A stretch of DNA of 16,737 nt from an uncultured Collinsella sp. (GCA_937896835.1 CALBOJ010000008.1:1-16737); one strand, 5' to 3'. Counted from the stretch's first letter, positions 1-8,030 are shown. A program made the numbers and translations. The notes: a model not told the origin generated them from the sequence alone.

Positions 1-1672
1 CGAGCGCGGCGGTCACGGTAGCACCGACGGTCAATGTGCCCTCGGCAACGTGGGCGACGTGAGCATACAGGCCATTGTGGTTCTTGGTATCGGAAACGGT
101 CAGCGCAACGCCCTCGGCGAAAAGCTCGCCGGCATCGCCCTGCTGGCCACCCATCTCGGCGTAGAACGGGGTGCGGTCGAGCACGACCTCGACGTCCTCG
201 CCGGCGGCAGCGGACTCGACGGACTCGACGTTGCGCACGATGGCAACAACCTTGGCGCCTACGATCGCATCGTTGTCATAGCCGTCGAACTCAGTCGCGG
301 CGACCTTGTCGGAAAGTTCGACCCACACGTCGTTGAAGCTGCCCCAGGCGTCGCCCTTGGCATTGGCGCGGGCGCGGGCCTTCTGGTCCTCCATGCAGGC
401 GGTGAAGCCGTCCATGTCGACGTCGTGGCCAGCGGTGCCGGCGATCTCGACGGTCAGGTCGATGGGGAAACCAAAGGTGTCGTGCAGCTTAAAGGCAACG
501 TCGCCCGGAAGGACAGCACCCTCGGCAAGCGCGGCCAGGGCCTCGTCCAGGTAGACGCGACCGTTGTCGAGCGTCGTGGAGAAACGCTCCTCCTCGGAAG
601 CGACGATACCCTTGACGAGCGCGACGTTCTTGAGCAGCTCGGGATAGGCCTCGCCCATCTGGGCGTTGACCTCATCAATGAACTTGGTCAGGAAGGCGCC
701 CTCGATGCCCAGCAGGCGACCGTGGAACACGGCACGGCGGAGCAGGCGGCGAAGGACGTACTCGCGACCCTCGTTACCGGGGAGAATGCCGTCCGAGATC
801 ATAAAGTCGACGGCACGAGAGTGATCCGCGATGATGCGCAGGGAGCGGCTGGCACCGGAGTAATCGTCGGCGTCATAGGTCTTGCCGCTGATCTTCTCGC
901 CCAGCTTGATGAGGTGCTGCATCAGATCGCCGTCGTAATTAGCGGTCTTGTGCTGCATGATGGCGGCCATGCGCTCCAGACCCATGCCCGTATCGAGGTT
1001 GCGGTGCGGCAGCTCCGGCATGGAGCCATCCTCCTGGCGGTCGTACTGGGTAAACACGAGGTTCCAGAACTCAAGGAAGCGATCGCAGTCGCAGCCAGGC
1101 TTGCAGTCGGGGCTGCCGCAACCGACCTCCTCGCCCATGTCAAAGTAGATCTCAGAGCACGGACCGCAGGGACCGGTGGGGCCAGCGGCCCAGAAGTTGT
1201 CGTCCTCGCCCAAGCGGGAGATGTGGTCCTCGGCAACGCCCAGGGAGCGCCATACGTCATGGGTCTCGTCGTCCTCGGTAAAGACGGTGAAGTACAGGCG
1301 ATCGAGCGGCAGCTTGAACTCCTTGGTGATGAGCTCAAAGGCCCAAGCGCAGGCCTGCTGCTTGGAGACGCCGCCAAAGGAGAAGTCGCCGAGCATCTCA
1401 AAGAAGGACAGGTGACGGCCGTCCTCGCCGATGCAATCGATGTCGTTGGTGCGGACGCACTTCTGGCAGGAGATCGCGCCGATCTCCTTCATGGTCTTCT
1501 TGCCCTGGTAGTACTCCTTAAACTGATTCATGCCGGCGTTGGCAAGCAACAGCGAAGGATCGTCGGGGACGAGGGACGAAGAAGGATAGAGCTTAAGACC
1601 GCGCTCCTCAAAGAAGTTGAGGAACTTAGAGCGAATCTCGGCCGTAGTCATTGACGGGTAGTCAGCACTCAT
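1..1672 (-). CDS. alaS: Alanine--tRNA ligase, 5' part (cut by window start)
   Basis: This gene encodes alanyl-tRNA synthetase, the cytoplasmic class II enzyme that charges tRNA-Ala with alanine. The window holds the first 557 residues; the 3' end lies beyond position 1. Visible parts, in order, are the catalytic domain (MSADYPSMTTAEIR start, FEMLGDFSFG at about residues 91-100, and the GPTGPCGPCSEIYF region), the tRNA-binding segment with NEGREYVLRRLLRRA, and the beginning of the editing domain (DRTPFYAEMGGQQGDAG). The full protein is usually about 870-880 residues, so about two thirds is present. The ATG at 1672 is preceded by a GAGGAG Shine-Dalgarno sequence with a 9-nt gap. The gene has its own candidate promoter upstream. 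No T-box is visible in its leader, unlike ileS in this window. The identification is secure. Confidence 0.97.
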   Translation of the reverse strand, partial: MSADYPSMTTAEIRSKFLNFFEERGLKLYPSSSLVPDDPSLLLANAGMNQFKEYYQGKKTMKEIGAISCQKCVRTNDIDCIGEDGRHLSFFEMLGDFSFGGVSKQQACAWAFELITKEFKLPLDRLYFTVFTEDDETHDVWRSLGVAEDHISRLGEDDNFWAAGPTGPCGPCSEIYFDMGEEVGCGSPDCKPGCDCDRFLEFWNLVFTQYDRQEDGSMPELPHRNLDTGMGLERMAAIMQHKTANYDGDLMQHLIKLGEKISGKTYDADDYSGASRSLRIIADHSRAVDFMISDGILPGNEGREYVLRRLLRRAVFHGRLLGIEGAFLTKFIDEVNAQMGEAYPELLKNVALVKGIVASEEERFSTTLDNGRVYLDEALAALAEGAVLPGDVAFKLHDTFGFPIDLTVEIAGTAGHDVDMDGFTACMEDQKARARANAKGDAWGSFNDVWVELSDKVAATEFDGYDNDAIVGAKVVAIVRNVESVESAAAGEDVEVVLDRTPFYAEMGGQQGDAGELFAEGVALTVSDTKNHNGLYAHVAHVAEGTLTVGATVTAAL

Positions 1673-1718
1673 AGAGGGAATCTCCTCGGTTTCACATCGA
1701 AACAGTTCAAACGTAACG

Positions 1719-1746
1719 ATATTACCATCCCACCGCGCCTGTGCAA
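1719..1746 (-). promoter_or_regulatory. Candidate promoter of alaS
   Basis: Reading on the minus strand, a -35 like TTGCAC (1741-1746) is followed after 16 nt by TAATAT (1719-1724), which is preceded by TG in an extended -10 arrangement. Transcription would start about 40 nt before the alaS ATG. The -35 shares bases with the T-tract of the upstream terminator. The -35 match is weak, so the call rests mainly on the -10 and its position. Confidence 0.45.
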
Positions 1747-1774
1747 AAAAGAGGGCCGCCAAACAGCGACCCTC
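1745..1774 (-). terminator. Intrinsic terminator upstream of alaS
   Basis: On the minus strand a 9-bp stem (GAGGGTCGC pairing with GCGGCCCTC, one T-G wobble) with a 6-nt loop is followed at once by six T residues. There is no T-tract on the plus strand, so it acts on minus-strand transcripts. The only upstream minus-strand gene without a closer terminator is the AI-2E permease ending at 2113. That operon's mRNA would therefore run about 340 nt further, antisense to the small plus-strand gene. Confidence 0.75.
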
Positions 1775-1866
1775 CAGCGAAAGTGCACGTTATTTAGTAC
1801 TGTGCGATCCTTTGAAAAAGGACTGCTGTAGAATTACATATAAGAGTCACCCGGAAGGAGCGATCG

Positions 1867-2106
1867 ATGAAAAGCAAACGATTTTTCCTCAATGCACTTC
1901 TGTTAGCGGCACTTTTAACGCTATTGGCTTTCTCCTGCTGGTACGCAAACCAACCAGCATTTGGCTACGTGTTGTATGCAGTAATGTCCGGCGATAAGGC
2001 TTATTACACTTTACGCGCAATTGACATTCTCTTTTTCTATGTTGCCGGTCCCTTATCAATCGCTTTGCTCGCGTTTCTTGTCATTTACAACTTCAAGAAA
2101 CGTTAA
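1867..2106 (+). CDS. Small two-helix membrane protein, function unknown
   Basis: I do not recognise this 79-residue protein. It begins MKSKRFFLNALLL and has two strongly hydrophobic segments, at about residues 7-25 and 52-74, with a basic N-terminus and a KKR C-terminus, so it should be an inner-membrane hairpin protein. An excellent Shine-Dalgarno sequence (GGAAGGAG at 1854-1861, 5-6 nt before the ATG) supports a real gene. A possible -35 TTGAAA at 1812-1817 lies upstream, overlapping a 6-bp hairpin (TCCTTT/AAAGGA, 1808-1822), but no good -10 is spaced to it. The coding sequence is clearly more AT-rich than its neighbours. It converges with the AI-2E permease gene, whose stop codon is 6 nt from its own, and no terminator lies between them. 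Confidence 0.72.
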   Translation: MKSKRFFLNALLLAALLTLLAFSCWYANQPAFGYVLYAVMSGDKAYYTLRAIDILFFYVAGPLSIALLAFLVIYNFKKR

Positions 2107-2112
2107 TGGGGC

Positions 2113-3525
2113 CTATTTAGAATCCGAATCGTCCATGGACCCGTCGATGCCGGTTTTGGTATCGTCATCAGAGTTGGAATCGTCATCCTTGGCGAAGGGA
2201 TTCTTGAAGAAACCCGTGGCATCGGGCTGAAGACCCGAGAGCTTGATCCAGGGATTATCGAGCTCGGGCTTGGGCATAGCCTTGGCCTCGGGCGCGGTCT
2301 CGTTGCCGATGAGCTCGGACTCATAGATGAACGTATCGTCCCCGAGCGCGTCATAGGCGGCGACCGGGTTGCCATCGGCATCGCGGTACGGCGTGCCCTT
2401 AAACACGGCGCCGTCATAGGCCACAAGCTGGCGGCCGGTCTCGTTCTCAAAGTAGTAGACGAAAATGCCCTTGAGGGCTGCGCACAGCGGAATGGCAATG
2501 ATCATGCCAATAGGACCCATGAGTGCCGAGCCAATAACGAGCGCCGTGAGGCTCATGATGGGATGCACCTGCACCGAGCTCTGCATGACCTTAGGCGAAA
2601 TTACGTTATCGGTGACGTTTTGAGCGACCATCGTCACGATGAGCGTCCATAACGCCAACATGGGGCTGAACATGAAACCGAGCACTGTGGCGATTGCTGC
2701 GCTCACCCAGGGACCGACGACCGGAACCAAATGCATGATGCCGGTAAAGATGGCCATGAGCGCCGCATACGGATGGCCGATGATCATAAAACCGATAAAG
2801 GCGAGGAAACCACCGCAGATGGACGTCACGACCATACCGCGCATGTAGCCGCCGACAGAGCGAGAAAGGATGGCGACCATAAAGCGGTACGAGGTCTCCT
2901 TCTCCTGACCGATGATGGTGCAAATCTCGTGGTGCATGCGAGGGTAGTCGCAGGCCATCCAGTACGCAAGCACCAGACCAAGGAAGATCACGAACAACTG
3001 CGAGGCTGTATTGGTGATGAGCGGGAACACACCGCGGCCAAGCTCGGCAGCGATCTGAGACACATACTTCGATGCCACGGCAACCAGCGACGAAAGATTA
3101 TCGTCCAGATACTCCTTGAGCGGCGTGTTGTTGAGCGTCTTGGCATGCGAGATCATCTCGTTGAGGTCGCCACCCGCAACACGAAGCTGCTCGGGCAGGC
3201 GGCTCAGGACTTCCATGATCTGACCAAAGAGAATCGGCGACAAGATGCAAACGACACCGACGAGCACAGCAACGACCACAATAAGCGCGATAAGCGAACC
3301 GATGCCGCGATTCACGCCATGGTGCTCGAGCCAGTTGGTGATCGGGGACATCACAAAAGCAATGATGGAGCCGACGGCAAGAAACTCAATAACCGGTGCC
3401 AGGATGCCCATAAGGTTAAAGATGACGGCGGCGATGACGATGCAACCGACGACAGCCCAAATGCGAAGCGTCAGAATGCGGGTATCGCGCAGCGTGCGGT
3501 CGGTTTGTTGGGGGTGCTCACTCAT
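2113..3525 (-). CDS. AI-2E family (UPF0118) transmembrane permease
   Basis: This 470-residue polytopic membrane protein belongs to the AI-2E/UPF0118 family. Hydrophobic segments begin at about residues 23, 45, 75 and 165, with several more between about 215 and 350, and the family's long soluble insert lies between the early and middle helices. The family was named for autoinducer-2 export, but members have been linked to other transport, including Na+/H+ exchange, so the substrate cannot be inferred here. After the last helix there is an acidic, low-complexity tail of about 100 residues ending DDDTKTGIDGSMDDSDSK. The ATG overlaps the stop codon of the sigma factor gene by 4 nt (ATGA), so the two are translationally coupled and co-transcribed. 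This suggests a link to the sigma factor's stress response. Confidence 0.88.
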   Translation of the reverse strand: MSEHPQQTDRTLRDTRILTLRIWAVVGCIVIAAVIFNLMGILAPVIEFLAVGSIIAFVMSPITNWLEHHGVNRGIGSLIALIVVVAVLVGVVCILSPILFGQIMEVLSRLPEQLRVAGGDLNEMISHAKTLNNTPLKEYLDDNLSSLVAVASKYVSQIAAELGRGVFPLITNTASQLFVIFLGLVLAYWMACDYPRMHHEICTIIGQEKETSYRFMVAILSRSVGGYMRGMVVTSICGGFLAFIGFMIIGHPYAALMAIFTGIMHLVPVVGPWVSAAIATVLGFMFSPMLALWTLIVTMVAQNVTDNVISPKVMQSSVQVHPIMSLTALVIGSALMGPIGMIIAIPLCAALKGIFVYYFENETGRQLVAYDGAVFKGTPYRDADGNPVAAYDALGDDTFIYESELIGNETAPEAKAMPKPELDNPWIKLSGLQPDATGFFKNPFAKDDDSNSDDDTKTGIDGSMDDSDSK

Positions 3526-4313
3526 GAACGAACCATTACTCCGTCAGGGTCAATCTTGTCTTGAATCTTCTTGAGGGTGCGGCGCAGTAGGCGCGAGACC
3601 TGCACCTGCGAAATGCCCAGCTTCTTGGCGATCTCGATCTGGGTCATGCCCTTCACAAAGCGTAGCTCGATCACCTCACGCTCGCGCGGCGAGAAATCGC
3701 GGATGGCTTCCTCGATTACCAGGCGGTCATCGGTAAAGTCGAGCTCGTTGTCGTCGTCGGCATAGCGATCGAGAATCGAGGGAGCATCGTCGGAGTCGGA
3801 CGCGCCGGGAGCCTCGATGGGCACCGAGGTGTAGGCCGAGGACGATTCCATGGCTTCGAGCACCTCGTCGACGGTCACGCCAAGGTAATCGGCGATTTCC
3901 TCAACCTTGGGCGAACGCTGAAGCTCGTTGGTAAGCTTGTCGGTAGCCTGGTTAACCTTGGCAGAGAGCTCCTGCAGACGACGCGGCACGCGCACACTCC
4001 AGCCCTTGTCGCGGAAGTGGCGCTTAATCTCGCCCAAGATGGTGGGCGTGGCAAACGTCGTGAACTCGAGTCCGCGCTCGGGATCAAAGCGATCGATAGC
4101 CTTGAGCAAGCCCAAGTACCCGACCTGCAAAAGGTCATCGAGCGGCTCGCCGCGGTTCTTGAATTTGTTGGCAAGAAACCTTACCAGGTTCATATGGGAC
4201 ATGACGAGCTGCTCGCGAGCATCCGGATCACCGGTCTCCTTATAACGACGAAACAGCTCGCGGGTTTTCTCCTTGTCCCAAGCGGTCTTGCCGCTCCGGG
4301 AGCGTTCGGTCAT
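3522..4313 (-). CDS. sigB: SigB/SigF-family alternative RNA polymerase sigma factor
   Basis: This 263-residue protein directs RNA polymerase to a set of promoters, typically general stress or envelope stress genes. Sigma region 2 is seen at about residues 30-100 (HMNLVRFLANKF, DDLLQVGYLGLLKAIDRFDPERGLEFTTFATPTILGEIKRHFRD), region 3 at about 110-165, and region 4 at about 205-255 with a helix-turn-helix (TQIEIAKKLGISQVQVSRLLRRTL). This layout and length match the SigB/SigF/SigG group rather than the housekeeping RpoD or ECF groups. A short acidic linker (SDSDDAPSILDRYADDDNELD) separates regions 3 and 4. The gene starts 1 nt after the stop of the anti-sigma-like gene and ends in a 4-nt overlap with the permease gene. 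The symbol is by family; whether it is SigB- or SigF-like in function is not settled by sequence. Confidence 0.92.
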   Translation of the reverse strand: MTERSRSGKTAWDKEKTRELFRRYKETGDPDAREQLVMSHMNLVRFLANKFKNRGEPLDDLLQVGYLGLLKAIDRFDPERGLEFTTFATPTILGEIKRHFRDKGWSVRVPRRLQELSAKVNQATDKLTNELQRSPKVEEIADYLGVTVDEVLEAMESSSAYTSVPIEAPGASDSDDAPSILDRYADDDNELDFTDDRLVIEEAIRDFSPREREVIELRFVKGMTQIEIAKKLGISQVQVSRLLRRTLKKIQDKIDPDGVMVRS

Positions 4314-4314
4314 A

Positions 4315-4692
4315 TTAGATATCCGCCTTGAGGTCGAGGGAAAGCGTTAGGGGCGCTGTAGTCTTTTCGTAAGAGTCACACACGCTCGCCAAAATGAGCT
4401 CGGCATACACGGCAGCCTGGTCATCCTCATCGACAGTCGCCTGGTCGCCAAAGGTAAAGGTCATGCCCACATGCGATTCGTCGACATCGAATTTGATCGA
4501 GATATCGTCGGAATCAACAGCCGTGCAGCCAAAGATGAAGGCTTCTTCGGCAGCCATACGAATGTCCTCGATGCGATCAACGGACATAGAGCACAGGGCG
4601 CCGACGTTGGCGGCCGTCATGCGCACCAAGCGCGCGAGACGCGGATCACCGGCAACGCTCAGCGTAATGGGGCAGGTTGCTTCGCTACTCAT
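4315..4692 (-). CDS. Degenerate RsbW-like anti-sigma factor
   Basis: This 125-residue protein sits directly before the sigma factor gene, where an RsbW/SpoIIAB-type anti-sigma kinase normally lies. Its layout follows the HATPase_c_2 fold: an N-terminal strand (CPITLSVAGD), a helix (RLARLVRMTAANVGAL), the N-box helix (IEDIRMAAEEAFIFGC), a strand (DISIKFDVDES), and a late helix resembling GLYLIEALMDEVE. However, the Asn of the N box (expected EAxxN) is Phe54, and no DxGxG box or ATP lid is visible. It may therefore bind the sigma factor without kinase activity. The ATG at 4692 has a GAGGAG site 7 nt upstream and lies inside the end of the DUF948 gene (8-nt overlap). Membership is inferred from context and fold pattern, not from catalytic residues. 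Confidence 0.68.
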   Translation of the reverse strand: MSSEATCPITLSVAGDPRLARLVRMTAANVGALCSMSVDRIEDIRMAAEEAFIFGCTAVDSDDISIKFDVDESHVGMTFTFGDQATVDEDDQAAVYAELILASVCDSYEKTTAPLTLSLDLKADI

Positions 4693-5272
4693 CGCAGGAC
4701 TCCTCGGAGGTCTCGGCAGGCGTATAAGTGTAATACTGAGCAGGCTTAGCAGCGGGCTTCTGAACATCATCGTCGTCAGCAGCGGCATCGTCATCGCCAA
4801 TCAGAACGCGCTCAGTAGGCTGCTCGGCCTCGGCGGCGGCAGCGGCGAGCTTGCGATCGGCGTCGGCTGCAGGAGCCTTCACCTTATTGAAGAGCTTCTG
4901 CACGGCGCCAGCAGCAGAATCAGTCACGCTCGATACGGCATTGCTGGCCTCAGCCACGCTGCCCGTGACCTCGGAGATGTCGCGAACGACCGCCTCAACC
5001 TCAACGAGGTTAGACGTCAGAGCATCAACGGCAGTCTTGCTCGACTTGAGGAGCGGCTCAACCTGTGCCAGCGCGGGGGTGAGCTCATCGACAGCGCCGT
5101 CGAGCTTTGCCACCACAGGCTGTGCCTCGGCGAGCGTATTGTTAAGGTCACTCACCGTCTTGTCGAGCGAATCAACGACGGTGCGGGTCTTGCGCAGCGT
5201 GAGCGCGAGCTCGACAACAGCCCACACGCCGGCAACGGCGAGCAACAGCAGGGCGATTTGAATGGGACTCAT
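4685..5272 (-). CDS. DUF948-family membrane-anchored coiled-coil protein
   Basis: This 195-residue protein has one N-terminal membrane helix (about residues 4-24, IQIALLLLAVAGVWAVVELAL). A long region of alternating hydrophobic and polar residues follows to about residue 130 (SLDKTVSDLNNTLAEAQPVVAKLD and similar), typical of the DUF948 coiled-coil domain. The last 60 residues are low-complexity and acidic (DDDAAADDDD) ending in ESCDE. In Bacillus subtilis the DUF948 protein YtxG is a SigB-dependent stress protein, so its place at the head of a sigma operon fits. The start ATG has GGGAGG 5 nt upstream. It is the first gene of the four-gene operon and overlaps the anti-sigma gene by 8 nt. Its molecular role is unknown. 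Confidence 0.8.
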   Translation of the reverse strand: MSPIQIALLLLAVAGVWAVVELALTLRKTRTVVDSLDKTVSDLNNTLAEAQPVVAKLDGAVDELTPALAQVEPLLKSSKTAVDALTSNLVEVEAVVRDISEVTGSVAEASNAVSSVTDSAAGAVQKLFNKVKAPAADADRKLAAAAAEAEQPTERVLIGDDDAAADDDDVQKPAAKPAQYYTYTPAETSEESCDE

Positions 5273-5305
5273 ACAAGCCTCCCAAAGGAATCGAAATACA
5301 GACGC

Positions 5306-5335
5306 TGTTCATGGTACCCCAAAGGGGACCGAACA
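5306..5335. repeat. Interrupted inverted repeat before the DUF948 operon
   Basis: On the plus strand TGTTC, GGT and CCCC pair with GGGG, ACC and GAACA around an AAA centre, giving 12 bp with two small bulges on the left arm. It lies about 33 nt upstream of the DUF948 ATG and about 40 nt after the rarA stop. No T-tract follows on either strand, so it does not look like a standard terminator. It could be an operator or a 5'-leader hairpin for the sigma operon. Confidence 0.45.
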
Positions 5336-5372
5336 TGCCAAGCGTGAGATCCTGGGACAAAATAATCAGCAG

Positions 5373-6722
5373 TTACTTCGGAGCATTACCGCTACGGTCG
5401 CGTTCGCTTTGCTCAACACGCCACTCTTCCCAACCGCGGCCGGCAGGATGCCAGAAGGCGCCGCGCTCCAGCCCCTCGGGCAAATAGCGCTGCTCGACCC
5501 AGCCTTCGGGATAGTCATGCGGATACTTATACACACCGTATTCGTCGCTGCCCGGACGATGACGATCGCGCAGATAGCTCGGCACCTCACGAAGCCCACT
5601 AGAATGGATATCGGCCAGCGCCGCATCGATTGAAGCCTCACACGCGTTGGATTTAGGCGCCAAGCACACATAGAGTGCAGCCTGAGCCAGGTTAATGCGG
5701 CACTCGGGATAGCCAATGACCTCGGCAGACTTAAACGCGGCATGCGCCACCAAAAGCGCCTGCGGATCGGCGTTGCCAACATCCTCAGAAGCCTGAATCA
5801 TAATACGGCGTGCAATAAACTTGGGATCCTCCCCTGCATCGATCATGCGCGCGAGCCAATAAATGGTAGCATCGGGGTCGCTGCCGCGCATGGACTTAAT
5901 GAACGCACTGATAATGTCGTAGTGCATGTCACCGTTTTTGTCATACGAAAACCCACGGCGCGGATTGGCGATCTTCACATCGTCGACCGTGATGGGATAC
6001 CGCTCCCCCGCCGCCGGAGCCGGCGTCCCCTCGGTATCGGGACGCGTGACGGCAATCTCGCTCGCCAACTCAAGCGTCGTCAGGGCCGAGCGTGCATCAC
6101 CCGCTGCCAGCGTGCAAATGGTCTTGACCGTATCATCATCGGCCGAGAATTTGCCGTTCAGGCCCTGAGGCGCCTCGAGCGCACGCTCGATAAGCATGGC
6201 GATATCCTCGTCCTTTAAATGCTCAAGCTCCACGACTCGACCACGTGAGAGCAGCGCCGAGTTGACCTCGAAGTACGGATTCTCCGTCGTAGCGCCAATC
6301 ATAATGACGGTACGGTTCTCAACTGCATGCAGCAGGGCATCCTGCTGCGACTTAGAGAAGCGGTGAATCTCATCGATGAATAGAATGGTGCGGCGGTCGT
6401 ACGTATTCAGGCGCGTCTTGGCCTCATCGATCACGCGGCGCAAGTCCTTTACGGTGCCCGTCACGGCGCTGACCTCGACAAACTCGCTCTTAGTATGGTT
6501 GGCGATAATGTGGGCCAGCGTCGTCTTACCCGTACCGGCCGGCCCGTACAGAATCACGCTCGAAAGCACGTCGTGCTCGATCGCGGCACGCAACCATGAG
6601 CCCTTACCGACGGCCTTTTGCTGGCCCACATAATCGTCGAGCGAATTGGGGCGCATGCGCACCGCAAGCGGCGCATTCTGAAAGGAACGCTCGCGCGTCG
6701 AAGCAGAAAAAAGGTCGTCCAT
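5373..6722 (-). CDS. rarA: Replication-associated recombination ATPase RarA (MgsA)
   Basis: RarA is an AAA+ ATPase of the clamp-loader clade that acts at stalled replication forks. The sequence has RMRPNSLDDYVGQ near the N-terminus, Walker A GPAGTGKT (residues 60-67), Walker B LFIDEIH (114-120), sensor 1 GATTENPYF (143-151) with the ALLSR motif, and the C-terminal tetramerisation domain (DPDATIYWLARMIDAGEDPKFIARRIMIQASEDVG). The start is ambiguous: in-frame ATGs occur at 6737, 6728 and 6722 and a TTG at 6740. I chose 6722 because MDDLF resembles the usual start and a GGGA sequence lies at a suitable distance, giving 449 residues. It follows the dGTPase gene by about 60 nt on the same strand, so co-transcription is likely. 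Confidence 0.94.
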   Translation of the reverse strand: MDDLFSASTRERSFQNAPLAVRMRPNSLDDYVGQQKAVGKGSWLRAAIEHDVLSSVILYGPAGTGKTTLAHIIANHTKSEFVEVSAVTGTVKDLRRVIDEAKTRLNTYDRRTILFIDEIHRFSKSQQDALLHAVENRTVIMIGATTENPYFEVNSALLSRGRVVELEHLKDEDIAMLIERALEAPQGLNGKFSADDDTVKTICTLAAGDARSALTTLELASEIAVTRPDTEGTPAPAAGERYPITVDDVKIANPRRGFSYDKNGDMHYDIISAFIKSMRGSDPDATIYWLARMIDAGEDPKFIARRIMIQASEDVGNADPQALLVAHAAFKSAEVIGYPECRINLAQAALYVCLAPKSNACEASIDAALADIHSSGLREVPSYLRDRHRPGSDEYGVYKYPHDYPEGWVEQRYLPEGLERGAFWHPAGRGWEEWRVEQSERDRSGNAPK

Positions 6723-6782
6723 AGCCATCCCGTGCATCAATCAAAAACGTTTTCCACAAACAGTATACCGAATAAATACGAA

Positions 6783-8030
6783 CTACCGTTCGTTAATATA
6801 GGTGCGGTGCGGAAACTCCAGACCAGGGAATAGCTTGCTCGTCAGCTCGCAGAAATAGCCGTCCGTCATGCTCGCAATGTAATCCGCCACCGCTTGATCC
6901 TTGTCGTCCTGCCAAGCATAGATGCGGCCATAATAGGAAAGCTGCTGCTCAATACGCGAAATGTGGTGCTTAAAGATGTAGGAGGACTCGTCACCCTCGT
7001 TTATATCCTGCAGGCAACGGTCGTAGAGCTTTTCGAAGGCCTCGCGCAGTTCCGCTTCGGAGTCGCCTTCGATACCGCCCTTGCTATAGATCTTCTCGTA
7101 GTTCTCGCGCTTGGCTCGGCGAATTTCCTCAAACAGGTCCTCGCTCATCTCGATGCGCGGCTTACCATAGCTATGCTCAACGATATCGATGGAAGCGTGC
7201 GTGAGGATCCAGCTGTTATAGGCGCCGCCCCGACCATCGTCAAAAGCGTCGGGCGAAAGCAGACCCGCCGCGATCGCATCCTGACGGTCACGACCGACGT
7301 AGGCAAGAATATCCGAGATGCGAACGACGCAGCCCTCGAGCGTCATGGGACGCAGGTGCCCAATGGCGCCATAGCCCATGGCGATGCAGTCCTCGACCGC
7401 CTGATCGAACTGGTCAAAGGAGCCCATATCCGACAATTCAAACACGCGCTGCTCGTACTCGCCGTTATGGCATAGCACGCCGTCGAGCGTCTGGAGTGAC
7501 ACGTTGCGGCCGTACAGCGCGTCGAGCACGCGGACCGACTGCACGTTATGGAAAAAATAACGCCCCGTACGCTCATGATAGATATCGTTGAGGAAGCGCT
7601 CGCCGGCATGGCCGAAAGGCGTGTGTCCCAAGTCGTGGCCCAGGCCAATCGCCTCGATCAGATCGCAATTGAGCCCCAGGGCGCGACCGATATCGCGCGC
7701 AATGCGGGAGACAAGCTGCACGTGCAAACCGCGGCGTGACAGATCGTCATTGCTACGGAAGCTAAAGACCTGCGTTTTGCCTGCATAACGGGTGTACGCC
7801 GGAAGATGAAGTATCTTTTCGGTATCGCGCATAAACGCCGGACGCATAAGCGTGCCTTTGTCGGCGGCGCGATCAATACGACGAATGACCTGATCGTCGT
7901 TGCAACGATACGGGTTAACATAGCCCGAAGCACGATCGGTGGCAATGCGCTCGAAAAGTTCGGGCGACAACGCCGAGGGAATACGGTCCATGCGCGCCTT
8001 AATGACGGCCGATTCTTGATTAGTTGCCAT
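6783..8030 (-). CDS. dgt: dGTPase-family HD-domain triphosphohydrolase
   Basis: This 415-residue cytoplasmic enzyme belongs to the deoxyguanosinetriphosphate triphosphohydrolase-like family, which cleaves dNTPs to nucleoside and triphosphate. The metal-binding HD residues are all present: His103 (RRGLHVQLV), His132-Asp133 in GLGHDLGHTPFGHAGE, and Asp240 (VVRISDILAYVGRD). The early RTRYAGKTQVF-like segment (TRYAGKTQVFSF) also matches. Frame-matched upstream codons exist to 8057, but the ATG at 8030 has a clear AAGGAG 6 nt before it and is preferred. The gene lies 31 nt after the A24 peptidase gene and before rarA, so the three probably share a transcript. Exact nucleotide preference cannot be read from the sequence; the symbol is by family. 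Confidence 0.9.
   Translation of the reverse strand: MATNQESAVIKARMDRIPSALSPELFERIATDRASGYVNPYRCNDDQVIRRIDRAADKGTLMRPAFMRDTEKILHLPAYTRYAGKTQVFSFRSNDDLSRRGLHVQLVSRIARDIGRALGLNCDLIEAIGLGHDLGHTPFGHAGERFLNDIYHERTGRYFFHNVQSVRVLDALYGRNVSLQTLDGVLCHNGEYEQRVFELSDMGSFDQFDQAVEDCIAMGYGAIGHLRPMTLEGCVVRISDILAYVGRDRQDAIAAGLLSPDAFDDGRGGAYNSWILTHASIDIVEHSYGKPRIEMSEDLFEEIRRAKRENYEKIYSKGGIEGDSEAELREAFEKLYDRCLQDINEGDESSYIFKHHISRIEQQLSYYGRIYAWQDDKDQAVADYIASMTDGYFCELTSKLFPGLEFPHRTYINER

Noticed and set aside
50..1654. A 534-codon open frame on the plus strand
   Set aside because: It is the reverse complement of the alaS coding sequence. The minus-strand frame matches alanyl-tRNA synthetase without breaks.
5306..5335. 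A LexA-type SOS box in the inverted repeat
   Set aside because: The Gram-positive LexA box has GAAC on the left and GTTC on the right. Here the order is TGTTC then GAACA, and the spacing does not fit.
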